A stretch of 64,000 nt of DNA, taken from contig WPIO01000178.1 in the NCBI GenBank assembly GCA_009760855.2, forward strand, positions 99,501 to 163,500, given 5' to 3'. The first letter of the stretch is position 1. The number at the start of each line of letters is the position of its first letter. Position numbers and translations under genes: made by a program. The DNA is from Cristatella mucedo (taxonomy: Eukaryota; Bryozoa; Phylactolaemata; Cristatellidae). This document shows, piece by piece, positions 27,501 to 37,744 of the stretch. The notes beneath the pieces are model-generated. The model saw only the letters and a program-made list of their open reading frames with translations. It was not told the DNA's origin and ran no database searches.

Positions 27501-30500
27501 TGGCCTCCACTCCCGCGCCGCCTCCTTGCAGCCCCCGGCAGCACGGACAGCTGCAGGCGCCAGCGGCGGCAGGTGCCCAGCCGCCGCTGCTGCTAGCCGA
27601 GCCCGGCGGCGAGGGCACCCTGCCGCCGCCGCATTGACCTCTCACAATCCTTGCCGACCGGAGCGGCTCGAAGACTTCTGCGTAGTGCATCGTGCGTGCC
27701 ATGTATTGCACATACTCGTCGACTGTCTCCTGACCGAAACGAAGCCTGCCGCCGCCGCCGGTGGCGGCGTGCTCGTGGCTCGAAGAGCACCTGCCGCCGC
27801 CGCCGCCACGCTCCTGCTGCCATCGCGATGCCGAGCCGGAATCGCTGCCGAGCGACGCCGGCGCCGGACTTCGGCCGCCGCCGGCCTGCGACGTCGACTG
27901 CGAGCCACTGGCCGTTGCCGCAGCGGAGGTGGCCGGCGGCTGCTGCTGCCGGGCGAGCAGTCCTCGGGCTCTGAATGGTGCGGCGGCTGTGCCGGGCGCG
28001 AGAAGCAGCTGCTCGGTCTGCTTGGCGCCGATTCGGCGAACGACGTCTCCGAGGCGCGCCGTGAACGCGACGCCCTTCGACGCCGCACTTAGCCTGCAGA
28101 CGGCAGGAGAGACAGCGTCAGCGCGGCGAGCGGGAGGTGTGGTCTAGCTGAATGCAGTCTCCCAGAGCGGCGAACACGGCAGACGCGAAAGCTCGCGCTA
28201 ACGGAGACGGTTTTCTCTATAGGCCGCTCTCGACATGGCGGCCAACGGTTTCAGCCCCTCGGAAAGAGGCGATTTGGACCGCTGCGCGTCGTGCTCATTA
28301 TGACATTGTGGGGAGCAACGGTGCTGGAAGAGTGTCAAGCGGGTAAAAAAATCCTGCTCAGCTCCGCGACTTAAGGCTTCTTCATTGGCTACACTTTTCT
28401 TGGTTATTGGTAATTGATTTTCTAGCAGACTGAAGTGAAAGCAGCGGCCTAAACTAATCGGCAGTGAACCGCTAGCCTAGGACGGTTCACGAGCCCTAGT
28501 ACAATCGATAAAAAGCAGGATACAGCCAACACAGGGGGGGGGGATAGGGGAGGTCATCCAGCTCGATCGAGTCTGCCCTTTGATTTGTGGCAGAACGGGC
28601 GATGCATCAGTTCGGGGCAGTCGGTGAAGAGTTATCAAAAGGTTCAGGCGTAAACTAAGGCACCCCGTCGTGCAGCGCTCGCATCCCACACGTTGTTCTG
28701 GCATTCTTGGCTCACATGGCGGCGGTCGGCCACTGACGAACCAGAGACGCCGCCAGTCCAAGCATTAAAGTTAATTACCCGCCATGTTCGATGTAGCTCC
28801 TTAGTTTTATTATGAAGTGATGACGAATCAAGCTGCTTTTCCTCTGGCGCTGGCCCAGAGACGGCCATTCGGCCGTGGGGGCCGGCATAACTCGAGATGG
28901 TTTAGAGAGTAAATAACGCATACTCCAAGTCTAGGTTATTAGTCCTGGGAGTTTGCATCATAGCATCAGGACTGGCCACAACATCTTTCACGCCACAGAT
29001 TAATGATAGCAGAAAAGTGCTCCAGATAAATTAAAATTTTTTAGGGCACCTCAAAAATGTTGGGAAAGAAGCTGAAGCCACTTACTGAGTGATTTAGTGA
29101 TAGCGAGCGAAATCTCATCGCGAATGTGCACATGCAGTAAAGGACAATTCGCGAGAACGCGGCACGTGCTGTACGGCGGGCGGGTCTTTAGCAAGGAATA
29201 GCTTCTTTCTTTGAGCAACTAACAGATAGCTTCTTTTTTTAATGACGTCAAGCCACTTGTTGCCGTCATGTCAGTCGGTAAAAAGCTCGGTGGGAGCAAA
29301 GGAACTGGCGGCAACACGGCCTCCACCAGAGGATTACAAGTTTAGAAAAAGTCCGACTAAACCCTGCGAGCGACAAATATGCCGCACTGCAAACGGTGAC
29401 GTATCGAGTATGAGTCAACATTGGCAGCTTCAAGGTAACGGAGCGATGCAGAGCTCACAAATGGATGCGAGGCAAAATATGATTCAGCGCTTCGTGCGGG
29501 GCTTGAACGAGCAGTCTGCAGTCAAAAGCCAGTGGCTTGTCACGCCTGCTCGAGTCTCTGATTGGGTGGCAGTTCTGCCTCGGCCGCAGAAGGGTCACAG
29601 CGAGCGACCTCGCCCGTCGATAGTCCCCTAGCGATGGCTCGCATCGGTCACCATCTCCCCACGTGCTGCTCTGCTCTTACAAACAGAGGGCTGACTAGTC
29701 GAGGCCGCTTGATCGGCAAGTAAATGTAAAGCGCAGCATCTCGGCATCAGTCATTGCTTGAATCGTTTGATCCTCAAGCAGCCTGGAAGGCCAGGGTTGA
29801 CCCAGGGTTGAATACTCTTATTGCACTTGAGCAATTAGGGTCGAGTCAAATGATACTTGAGTCTACAGAAGCTGTTCTCATAGCTTTGACCTGGGACTTT
29901 GCGAGTGGCATTCCTCTCTTCTAGTTTTCGGTAAAGTTAATGTAGTGTATCTCCGTCTGTAACTCCACAAAGAACATGAGGGTGTTACGCAGGAGAGTTT
30001 TGTATAGCATACTCACAGCCTAAACGGCTTTCGTTACGCATTCGGCAGCCAACAGACTTCAGCTCACGCAATAATGAGATAGTGGTAAGCATAAGTATTA
30101 ATAATAAGTCGTAAGCATAGCAATAAGTAATAAGTAATATACAAGTAATAAGTAATAAGCAATAAGTGGTAAGCATAGCAGAGTCAGGAGAGCAGTTGAG
30201 GTAGTGATTAGCATGGAAGTGGCAGCTCAGGACTGCTGGAAAGGATGTGCCACAGTCGGCAGCAGGAGAGTAGTCGTCGTTGCGTAAGAATCGTGGAAGC
30301 GAGTTCCACTGTCAAGGACCGGCAGAGCTAAAGTTTCTGTCGCCGACGGTTTTTAAGCAGAGGAACGGAACGGCTAATGTAATGTCCATACAGGGCCTGA
30401 GGGCCCAAGGAGGTTGACACTGGTGCAGCAGTTGAGCCAGATATGGAGGAGCCAACCGTGGCCTTGGCCTTGTGGTGGCAGTGACCGCTCTTATTAATTC

Positions 30501-31889
30501 AAGATCCAATCGGGATCGTGCGTTCGTTAGCTAGGCACTTGCGGCGGTTCGAGCAGTCGACAATGTAATGTAATGTAATGTAATGCATCTCCGTCAGTAA
30601 CTCCACAAAGTCATAAAGACCATGTGGGTGTTACGCAGGAGAGTTGTGTATAGCGCACTCACAGCCTAAGCGGCTTTCGGTGCGCATTCGGTAGCCAACA
30701 GACTTCGTCTCACGCAACAAAGAGAAAGTGGGAAGCATAGCAGAGTTAGGAGAGCAGTTGAGGTAGCGAGGAGCATAGAAGTAGCAGTTCATGACCGCTG
30801 AAAAAGATGTGCCACAGTCGGCAGTCGGAGAGTAGATGTCGTTGCGTGAGAAAGAGCCGCTGTCGCCGCCTGTAGCTCTGCAAGGACTCGGGGACCGCGT
30901 GACCGCGCTGGGCAGGAGATGGCCCACTCAAAGCCTGAGCGGCTTTGAGTGGGCGCGTGCTCGTCACAGCCGACGGACGTGATCTCGCTCAGCCGCGCTG
31001 CTGAAAGAAAACGCACACTCGACGCTGGAGCCGCGAGCACGCTGGTTCCTCTGACGTCAGCATTCCTTCCAGACGGTTCGCTCCATTCGCTCACTCGGCT
31101 CGCCTGCACTCACCTCTTGAACCACTCTTCTTTCTCCCTGTTGGAGCGAGCGAAAAAGTGCAGCCTCCTCGGGGCCTCGCGGAAATAGTCCGCAGCCGCG
31201 GCGCCACGCTGGCGCTGAAAGCCGGCGGCGTCAGCCGCTCCTCCTCGAGAAGGAGGAGGAGGAGGAGAGAGCGTCCGGCGTCGCTGCTGCTGCTGTCCGT
31301 CCCGGTCGAACGACTGCGAGTGACGAGACGAGGGCAGGCCGCCGCCGCCGCGGCCGCCGCCGCCGAGTAGGCGGAGCGAGATCGGGTACAGCTTGCGCCA
31401 GATTTGCGCTCCTCGAACGCCGCGGGGCTGCAGCTGCACCGAGTAGTCGGTCAGATCGAGCACCGTCTGAGCGACGACCGTGACGTCGTGCAGCGGCTCG
31501 TCGATCGACAGGCAGCGCTGCACGCTCTGCTGCGGACGCTGCACGAGCAGGCGCACGCCGTCGAGTCGGGCCAGCACGGCCACGGTCGAGCCGAGGTCGA
31601 AGTCGGCCGGATTGTACTCGGCGCCCTCCAGCAAGTTCAGCCAGCCCTGCAGTCGCCGCCGGCGGCGTCTGCCATTATCGTAAGCCGCTCGACCGATGCG
31701 AGCGCGATCGAGCCCTGATCGAGCGCCGCGACCGAGCGCTTTTGCAAGCTTGTCTAAACACGCGTCTAAACACTAAGCACGACGCGTCGCTTACTGTCAT
31801 ACTAACCGTCCTTTGCAGTAGTAAAGCTGAGTTGCGAAGTTTAGTTTCAAAGCGCTCAGGGGGAGAGAGAGAGAGAGAGACAAAGAGAT

Positions 31890-31922
<33 letters not shown>

Positions 31923-33992
31923 CTCTCATTGCGCTTAAAAATGACATTATTTTTATTCTATTTTTGATATCGTTGAGGGATCTAGTCCATCTATATAGAT
32001 CCGCTCAGATCCGCTGCTGCCATTAGGCTGAAGGGGCCTTAAAGTTTGTTATCCCTACATTCCGACCATTTGTGTCCAGCGCCCCAAATTTTTGGAATTC
32101 GTTGCCAAAGATTTTTGAGTGACCTCGCTGGATGAGTTCGGAAGTCAAAAATGGGTTAGAACTCTCACCCTGCGACACAATCTAAAGGGATGTTGCCAAG
32201 GTCTGGCTGAGGTCGTGAGCTCGAGCCCCGAGGTATATGTGAAGCGCCTGAACAGTGATTAAGTTCTCTTATGGCGCTATACAAATGAATTATATATATA
32301 TAATACATTTGTTAGAGAACCCTCCGAAAAATCAATCTCTTTCTAGGTGCTTTGCATTTGCTACAAAGAAGTACGGTCAAACGATTAGTGGAGCCCCCGT
32401 ATGGCTAATGAGAGCCCGCCGCGCTGCGAACGCGTCGCGAGCATTCGGCTCAGCTCGACGAGTCGCGTGTGCTCTGCATAACGCGCTCGCCGCCGCCGCT
32501 CACCCGATAGACGAACTGAGCCTCTTCCTGAGCCTGATTCACATTCTTGAAAGTCACCTTCCAGTGAGCGCCGAGCTCGGTCGGGCTCGGGTCGGTCACG
32601 GCCGGTATGCTGATCGCGTGGACGCTCGGATTGAACAGCCAGTTCATCCAGCTCATAAAGTAGTACGTGCAGCAGGCGCCGAGCAGCGCTCCGCACAGCG
32701 CCGGCGGCGCGTACAGGGCCAGATACAGCGAGCCGACGAAGAAGGCCGCGACCAGGCGCGACGACAGGCGCCTGACGAGACGCAGCTGCCGCAGCTGTGG
32801 CGAGCGGGACAGCGCGCGTCGGCTCGCAGCTTCCGGCTGTGGCTCGTCTCCGCCGTCTTCTTCTTCTCCGTCGTCGTCGTCACAGTCGTCGTCGTCGCGG
32901 TCGAAACGGTGCGAGCTTCGGCGGCGAGCGTCGGCGGCGGCGCGCCTCTGACCCTGGCCGACGCCGCCGGCAGCTGACAGGGCCGGAGGTGCGCGCGCCA
33001 CAGCCGCCGCCGAGACGCCGCCGGCGGCGGCTGTGGCAGCCGGCGTCCGGTTCGCGCTCGCCGCTCTGGGCTGCGCGGGCAGCGACTGGCTGCGAGAGTG
33101 CCGTCCGCCTGCGCCGACGGTGCCGGCGGCGGCGGCGCCGCCGACGCCGAACAGGCGAGCGGCGGCGATCTCTACCGCGCCGGCGCTGCACTCGCTGATG
33201 CTCCGCTTGGGTGGCGCTCCGCCGCCGCCGCCGCTGCCGTCGAACCGGGCGGAGCTGTATCTGAGCAGAGCGTGCCGCGAGGACGACGACGAGCCGCCGC
33301 TAGACGAGCCGTCCACGCTGCTGCACGTCGCCGAGTCGGAGTGCGGCCAGCCCACGGGGCTCCGCCGCCGCCGCAGCCGTCGCCGCGGCGGCGGCCGCAA
33401 GCTCTGTCCTGCCGCGAAGCCTCCGCCGTCGTCATTAGTGGAGCGTGCGGATCGGGCGGTGACGACGCGAGGCAGGCTCCTGGACGATCGACCGCTCGCG
33501 TCTGTCTCGCTGCCGCCGCCGCGCGGCTCTCGGGCCGTCGAATGGAAGCTGAGCGAAGGGGAAGACGGGCGACGCGGCTGCGCGGGCAGAAGGGAGCTGC
33601 GAGCCCCCCGCAGCTGCGCCGGCGGCGGCGGCAAAGCGAGGCCGCCGCCGCCATCGCGGCCAAAGCCGTCGGCGTCGTCGTCGTAGCGACTGTCGGCGTC
33701 GACGCTGGCCGCCTCCGATGGGGCCCAGACGTCGTGCGCAGACCGCGACCGCTTGGAGCGGATGTGCTGCGGCGGCGGCGCTTCAGACGAGGGCCACCCG
33801 TGCGCCGGTGCTCCGGTGGCGGCGGCGGCGGCCAGCGAGCTTCCTGGCGACGAATCGCGCTTGGTGGTAATCGCTGATCCGTCGACGCCGACGATCGCGC
33901 CCGCTGTGGGCCTCACGGCGGCGGCGGTGGCGGCAGGAGTAGCGAGAGGCGAGAGAGTGTCGTCGGGCAGCAGCGAGACACCTACAATAGCG
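21515..33992 (-). CDS. TEX2: TEX2, SMP-domain lipid-transfer protein of the ER
   Basis: TEX2 is an ER membrane protein with PH-like and SMP domains that acts at membrane contact sites (yeast homologue Nvj2). Exons, 5' to 3' on the minus strand: 33992-32504, 31646-31114, 28093-27082, 26782-26490, 26306-26226, 25888-25706, 22558-22438 and 21604-21515. All phases agree, giving 1,266 codons plus stop. Domains: Ser/Ala/Gly-rich N-region; membrane segment (LVAAFFVGSLYLALYAPPAL ... YYFMSWMNWLF); PH-like part starting GWLNLLEGAEYNP, with IDEPLHDVTVVAQ and ending NREKEEWFKR; a long Gln/Gly-rich insert; SMP domain from WLNALLGRLFFDFF through LPFCVNQLTLKDLHLG, YLDDDGLWLDVDV, VSNTRLTLTVEVKHLSG, PTDRIWYGFRRRP and WIERKISIEIE to VVPNMDDVRVPFM. 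The 33992 exon opens at an acceptor and has no start codon, so at least one 5' exon lies upstream. Exon 4 could instead end at a poorer donor near 26582. Confidence 0.93.
23440..24185 (+). mobile_element. Degenerate LINE in the last TEX2-side intron block
   Basis: Lies between TEX2 exons at 22558 and 25706, opposite in orientation to the gene. RT motif C reads HLYADDTQLYVSF at about 23480, followed by WMSANFLKLNDD and, further on, LGYCNSLLAG. Frames are broken by several stops. The sequence is distinct from the 2227 copy (DDNPELLLIG rather than DKTNLLVMG), so a second LINE lineage is likely. Confidence 0.85.
24190..25160. other. TEX2 intron sequence, nothing recognised
   Basis: Part of the roughly 3.1-kb TEX2 intron. 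No exon-like frame or repeat end was seen. Confidence 0.5.
25163..25354. repeat. 26-bp minisatellite in a TEX2 intron
   Basis: About 7.4 copies of AAGGCATGCTGGGTAAGGCC followed by TTCAGT. Units differ by single bases (AAAG/AAGG, GTAA/GTGA, CATG/CGTG). The near identity implies recent expansion and probable length polymorphism. Confidence 0.97.
25976..26004. repeat. (GGC)n repeat in a short TEX2 intron
   Basis: About nine GGC triplets in the 337-bp intron between the 26226 and 25888 exons. The poly-Gly and poly-Ala frames here are not part of the inferred protein. Confidence 0.9.
29940..30320 (-). mobile_element. (ATTAC)n-end repeat family copy with internal expansion
   Basis: On the minus strand it carries the family segment LKSVGCRMRNESRLGCEYA. 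Between 30080 and 30180 it has an expanded run of AATAAGTAAT / GTAAGCATAG units absent from the other copies. Confidence 0.8.
30560..30880 (-). mobile_element. (ATTAC)n-end repeat family copy
   Basis: Starts at (TAATG)n at 30560-30585, the reverse complement of the family end, and runs through the block that reads TKSVGYRMRTESRLGCECA on the minus strand. It is nested in the same TEX2 intron as the copy at 29940. Confidence 0.85.
31858..31923. repeat. Compound (GA)n-(AT)n-(GT)n microsatellite
   Basis: A short GA run, ATATATATAT and a GT run in succession, in the TEX2 intron between 31647 and 32503. Confidence 0.9.
32190..32290 (+). mobile_element. tRNA-derived SINE, family 2
   Basis: CAAGGTCTGGCTGAGGTCGT, B-box GAGCTCGAGCCCC, then GTGAAGCGCCTGAACAGTGA and AAGTTCTCTTATGGCGCTAT. 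It is directly followed by an AT run and a minus-strand LINE tail at about 32300-32370. Confidence 0.8.
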
Positions 33993-35490
33993 CTGTGAGA
34001 GCGAGAAGTCGCAAAAAGCAGAGCAAAAAATATTTTGCCACAGTTGCATTGCGCCTGATGAATTTAAAAATGTGAGGATAATCAAAAACTAAGCAGCTAG
34101 GTTAAATGGGAAATCTACAAAACTTTCGTGCTTTAGATTTACATTTCGTTAATCGTTACATGAATGCAATACAAACGCATACGACCAGCAAAGCAATCTG
34201 TAAAAACTGCCGGCTGACTGCGAAGAGGTAGGAAATGTAAAATGTAGGAAAATGTAGGACTGATAGGAGGAAGAAATCTTTATAGTAAACTGTGCATGCT
34301 GCCACCGTGGTTTGCTAAGCGGATGTGAAATAAAATGCTAACCGCGTGACTATTTCTTTGATGTCGTCGCCACTTCACTGAGATGCACTGTATGAGTTAC
34401 TTATGGCGAGGATAATAGCTGTATGAGGGCGGAAGAGGCCTGGCGGGCCTGGCAGCAGGCTTCGAGGTGATGGTGCTGCCGGCGGCCGTGGGGGGATATC
34501 CGATACCCAGGCTGGGAGAGGTGGCTGGCCAAGGTGCGCTGCACACGTACGAAATGTACACGGTTGCGGAAGTATTCGGCAGTTTTAACTGCATGCTAAT
34601 TTGGCCCGAAGATGAGCTCTAATGTATGACTGCCAAAAGGAGCAGTCCAGTTTGATGGTAATAGAGACTGTGGTGAGTGGCTGCGGAAGTTTAAGCGAGT
34701 TGCCGCACATCGCCAAGTCTGAGAACTATTTCTACCGTCTTTTTCTCAAGCGTGAGTAACTTTGCATATAAACGAAGGAGTCGCTGGCGAGGCCAAAGAG
34801 ATTACGCCGAGATGAAATAATTCTCTGCTAGCTGCATTTCTGCAGAAGTGCTTCTATGCATATTAGAAATTCGCTCAAGACGCCTCACACACACATGGCG
34901 AGATTGGCGAGCTTTTCTGGTGAGATTGAAGTCGTCGACTGGCCAACCTTGTGGCTCGTGACGTATGTAAACGGGTGTCATTATCGCCAGTCTGCTTGAA
35001 GTCACGAAGAGGTTTGCCCATTGCCTCTTCCAGCAATGTTTCGACGCGCCGATACATTAGTTAGCCGAGAATCTCGCATCGTCGTTAAGGTGGGCAGGCA
35101 ATGAAAGAGTTCCCCAGAGCTGATTGGCGCCTGGCACTTTCCAAAGTTGCCCATCTTGTTCATGCAGCGTCGAAATGCAGCGTGCATTCCTTTGAAAAGC
35201 AGCCCCCCCCCGGGATAAGTCGAGACTGCCGCTCCGAATCACTTGCACCCGCGAAAATCGCTGCAAAGCTGCGGGACACTCGCCATTTCCCTGCCAGCTG
35301 CTCGGATCGCTTTTCGAAGCCGAACGTTGAATTGAGATCGCACGCTATTGCGAAGCACCAGCATCCTCGTTTGGTGCGTCTGCGCTCCTCAAAGCAAGGC
35401 TCTCTCGGAAAAGGCCGGGACGACGGCGCCGTGGACACATGACGCTCGGAGGTCGATTACGTAGACTGCATGCGTCGGCGAGGTGAGCGA
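33993..35490. other. Upstream of the last recognised TEX2 exon; possible 5' exon
   Basis: No clear gene. A minus-strand frame at 34594-34401 ends SYSYYPRH at a GT donor (gtaact) whose phase would fit the acceptor at 33992, so it may be the preceding TEX2 exon. Its Pro/Ala/Ser-rich sequence has no diagnostic motif, so I leave it unassigned. Confidence 0.3.
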
Positions 35491-35494
35491 ATAA

Positions 35495-35677
35495 TTAGCC
35501 CCGGTCTTCGATGATGAATGAGGCCACGGCTGTCTGCTGGTCAACGTGCAGCACTGGGTTGGCCCTCAGCGGAAGTGAAACGCCGCTGTAGTGTTTGATG
35601 TCGAACGTCTTTCTCGGTTTGGGTTGCAGCACGGCGTGGATGCTTTTGAACTGCTCTATCTCGTGCTCATCGGTCAC
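35495..35677 (-). CDS. Unrecognised open frame with protein-like composition
   Basis: On the minus strand this 60-codon frame reads like real protein (HEIEQFKSIHAVLQPKP, then FDIKHYSGVSLPLRANPVLH, ending VASFIIEDRG and a stop). It could be the terminal exon of a gene whose other exons lie to the right, with the acceptor at the gctgag just before the frame opens. I cannot place the family. It abuts the gypsy fragment at 35690. It could also be a retroelement scrap. Confidence 0.35.
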   Translation of the reverse strand: MTDEHEIEQFKSIHAVLQPKPRKTFDIKHYSGVSLPLRANPVLHVDQQTAVASFIIEDRG

Positions 35678-35689
35678 TCAGCCGTTCAG

Positions 35690-35990
35690 GGTCGCCGGTT
35701 GAGGACCCTATTGCCTCTTCGTGAGCAACCATTAGCGGCTAGCTTGGCAGCACCATTAGCGATTCGCCGGCTACTGGCTGCCACGCAGCGACGGATGGCA
35801 GCGACGGACCGAGAAGGAGCAATTCAGTAATAGTCCCTGGAGAAAAGGTTCATGTCCGTGCTAGCAAGAAATGGATCCCAGCTGAAGTCGTCAGCCGCCA
35901 CAAGTTATCAAGATCTTACCTGTTGCGATTGGCAAGCCAGCAAGTAATCAGACGAAATCGAACGGCCATCAACCAGACTATTTAAAGTTG
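35690..35990 (+). mobile_element. Ty3/gypsy-type integrase C-terminal remnant
   Basis: GRRLRTLLPLREQ is typical of the end of the gypsy integrase core (MGRRLRT... in relatives). After a frameshift it continues as PGEKVHVRASKKWIPAEVV, SRSYLLRL and IRRNRTAINQT, the GPY/F-like C-terminal module that follows. In-frame stops at about 35830 show decay. No LTR was recognised nearby. Confidence 0.8.
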
Positions 35991-35999
35991 GGCTTTGCA

Positions 36000-36555
36000 A
36001 CCTTCCAGCCCAAGGCAGCATTCAATGACGATAGCTCAGTCGAAGCATCTCCGACATCAATTGGTCGTCCGCTCACTACAGGCAATCCATTCCTATAACC
36101 TCTACCGAATATGAGCGTGATGGGGCACCACATAAACGGTCGAGCTTCTCCTGACGTTGCAAGTGACCTTCCTTGAGATCTTCCGTCTCAATTGCCGGCT
36201 GGTCCCAAAGAGCCACAACCTGTTGCTTCTTCATCAGCTGAGTCGCCGTCAAACAGTACCACCACAAGGAGCAGTAGAATCTCAAAGTGGCTTCATCACC
36301 TTGAGCAGTATAACAAGTAGGCTGCTGATTGACACTGGACACTTTTGGTGTTTACTCTGAATACAGGCTATATTTGTGATTGATGCAATGGAGGAAGATA
36401 TAGTAAATCCAAATCACCCCATGCACAGGTGCAGCTGGCTCTAAGCGGACCAGCTGTATAAAATTCATTAAGTATGGCAGCATCTATGCAGCATGATGTC
36501 TTAACATGATGAAGGATCGCGGAGGGGGGATGCCTCCTGGCTACTAAATACTAAT
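36000..36555. other. No gene recognised
   Basis: Frames of 67-88 codons on both strands without motifs. This may include the 3' part of the gypsy element. Confidence 0.35.
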
Positions 36556-36559
36556 CTGA

Positions 36560-36885
36560 CGACCTAATCCACATCAACCTGGCCGAGCTGGAGGCCATCA
36601 TCAAGGGCCTCAACCTCGAGATTGGTTGGTCAGTTCGCGAGGTAGATAAATGGACTGATCGAGCCGCCGTCCATGGACGGCATCCCTCCTCCTTTAGAGG
36701 GACTAGCCGGTATGAGCTCATGTTATGACAGAGGCGGGACCATCAGGGGGCGGCTAGCAGTGATCGCCGACATTCTCCACTGTGGACGGAAAGGCTAGCT
36801 AGTTCAGGTGCTGGTGTGGTCATAAGACAATAAAGCCGACCTATTAATCCGGGTGCCTCAGATGTGGCTGAAAGCCAACACCAGG
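36560..36885 (+). mobile_element. LTR retroelement RNase H/linker remnant
   Basis: HINLAELEAIIKGLNLEIGW, then TDRAAVHG, matches the RNase H end of BEL/gypsy-type polyproteins (HINLAELDAVI...TDSA in relatives). About 150 bp on, NKADLLIRVPQMWL matches the conserved (N)xADxLTRVPxxWL segment before the integrase zinc finger. Stops and frameshifts interrupt it. Its order relative to the integrase at 35690 (integrase first) shows that it is a separate insertion or a rearrangement. Confidence 0.75.
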
Positions 36886-37077
36886 CGCTTAGCTCTCCCT
36901 GGGCACGGCTCCCCACCAGCATTCAGCATTGATCTATCTTTTACAATCATGACCATTTCTTAATCGCCAGGGGGCTCTCAGTCTTGTCAGACTGTGCAGC
37001 CCAGAAGCCACAGTGCAGGGGGCAAGGACGTCAAAGCCGCTAGCTGTCCTTCGGCAGACACAGCATCTGTCGCGCGG

Positions 37078-37357
37078 AGCAGTGGCGGAGCCAGGGGAGA
37101 GGCAGGGGACATTTCCGCCTGCAGTGGGCAGCAACCTTAGCCACATCCATCTATTTCCACACCCGTCACCGCAACGACAAAATCATGTCCTCGATATCAC
37201 TCGATGAGCAACAGCCGAGTTTTTGTCAAATGAGCATTGCAATTTTTCGCTGCATTTTTCATCAATTGTGTGTTGTCCCCCTACATAGCAATCTTACCCC
37301 TTGCATAAAAAATAGAGGGTTTTGCTACCCTCGATGAAAATCCTGGCTCTGCCACTG
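37078..37357. mobile_element. MITE with CAGTGGCGGAGCCAG ends
   Basis: About 280 bp bounded by CAGTGGCGGAGCCAGG and CCTGGCTCTGCCACTG, inverted repeats with one mismatch. Non-coding. Related along its length to the copy at 6675. No clear 8-bp target-site duplication was recognised. Confidence 0.8.
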
Positions 37358-37589
37358 GTGTCGAGTCCAGGTGGACTGTGTCACGAAATTTCCTAGGGTT
37401 GTGCACTTTGGGTCCAGCTGGTGAGCAATTTGGAGGCCGATCTCTGACGAGAGGGAGGCTCCACACACTGTAGCACTTGGATGAGAGCTTCAGGCCAGGT
37501 CCGCCGGTGGCAGCTGCTCATGGATGAATATGCGAATTGTCAGTAAAAAGGCACCTAGCAAGGTTAGCCGATTTAGCAGCATCGTTTGC

Positions 37590-37740
37590 ATAGCAGCAAA
37601 AGAACCTGGCCCCGGCTATCACCACTGTTAGCAGTGGGCAATAAAGGATCGCCTACTGTAGGACTTGAGCCTACGACTTGCCTGGATTGTCCAGAGAACG
37701 CACCTTACCTACTGGGCTGTGACCCAGGCTGAGAACTATT
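37590..37740 (-). mobile_element. tRNA-derived SINE, family 1, partial
   Basis: Minus-strand read: B-box region GTAGGCTCAAGTCCTAC, then AGTAGGCGATCCTTTATTGC and the block before the family end. The terminal GGCTGTT part is diverged. Confidence 0.6.
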
Positions 37741-37744
37741 CGAG

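Larger units (their letters stand above)
28094..31113. other. TEX2 intron between PH-like and SMP exons
   Basis: Three kb of intron containing a plus-strand open frame of 129 codons at 29242-29631 with no recognisable motif, and the two minus-strand (ATTAC)n-family copies listed separately. No splice-consistent extra TEX2 exon was found. Confidence 0.55.

Noticed and set aside
27208-28092. 294-codon plus-strand frame with poly-Leu
   Set aside because: Antisense reading of the Gln-rich TEX2 exon; poly-Leu is simply CAG repeats read backwards.
29242-29631. 129-codon plus-strand frame in a TEX2 intron
   Set aside because: No motif, no splice or promoter evidence; considered chance, though not excluded.
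32797-33877. Plus-strand frames of 130-260 codons rich in Arg, Ala and Pro
   Set aside because: They are antisense shadows of the GC-rich first TEX2 exon, whose minus-strand frame has the conserved domains and agreeing splice phases.
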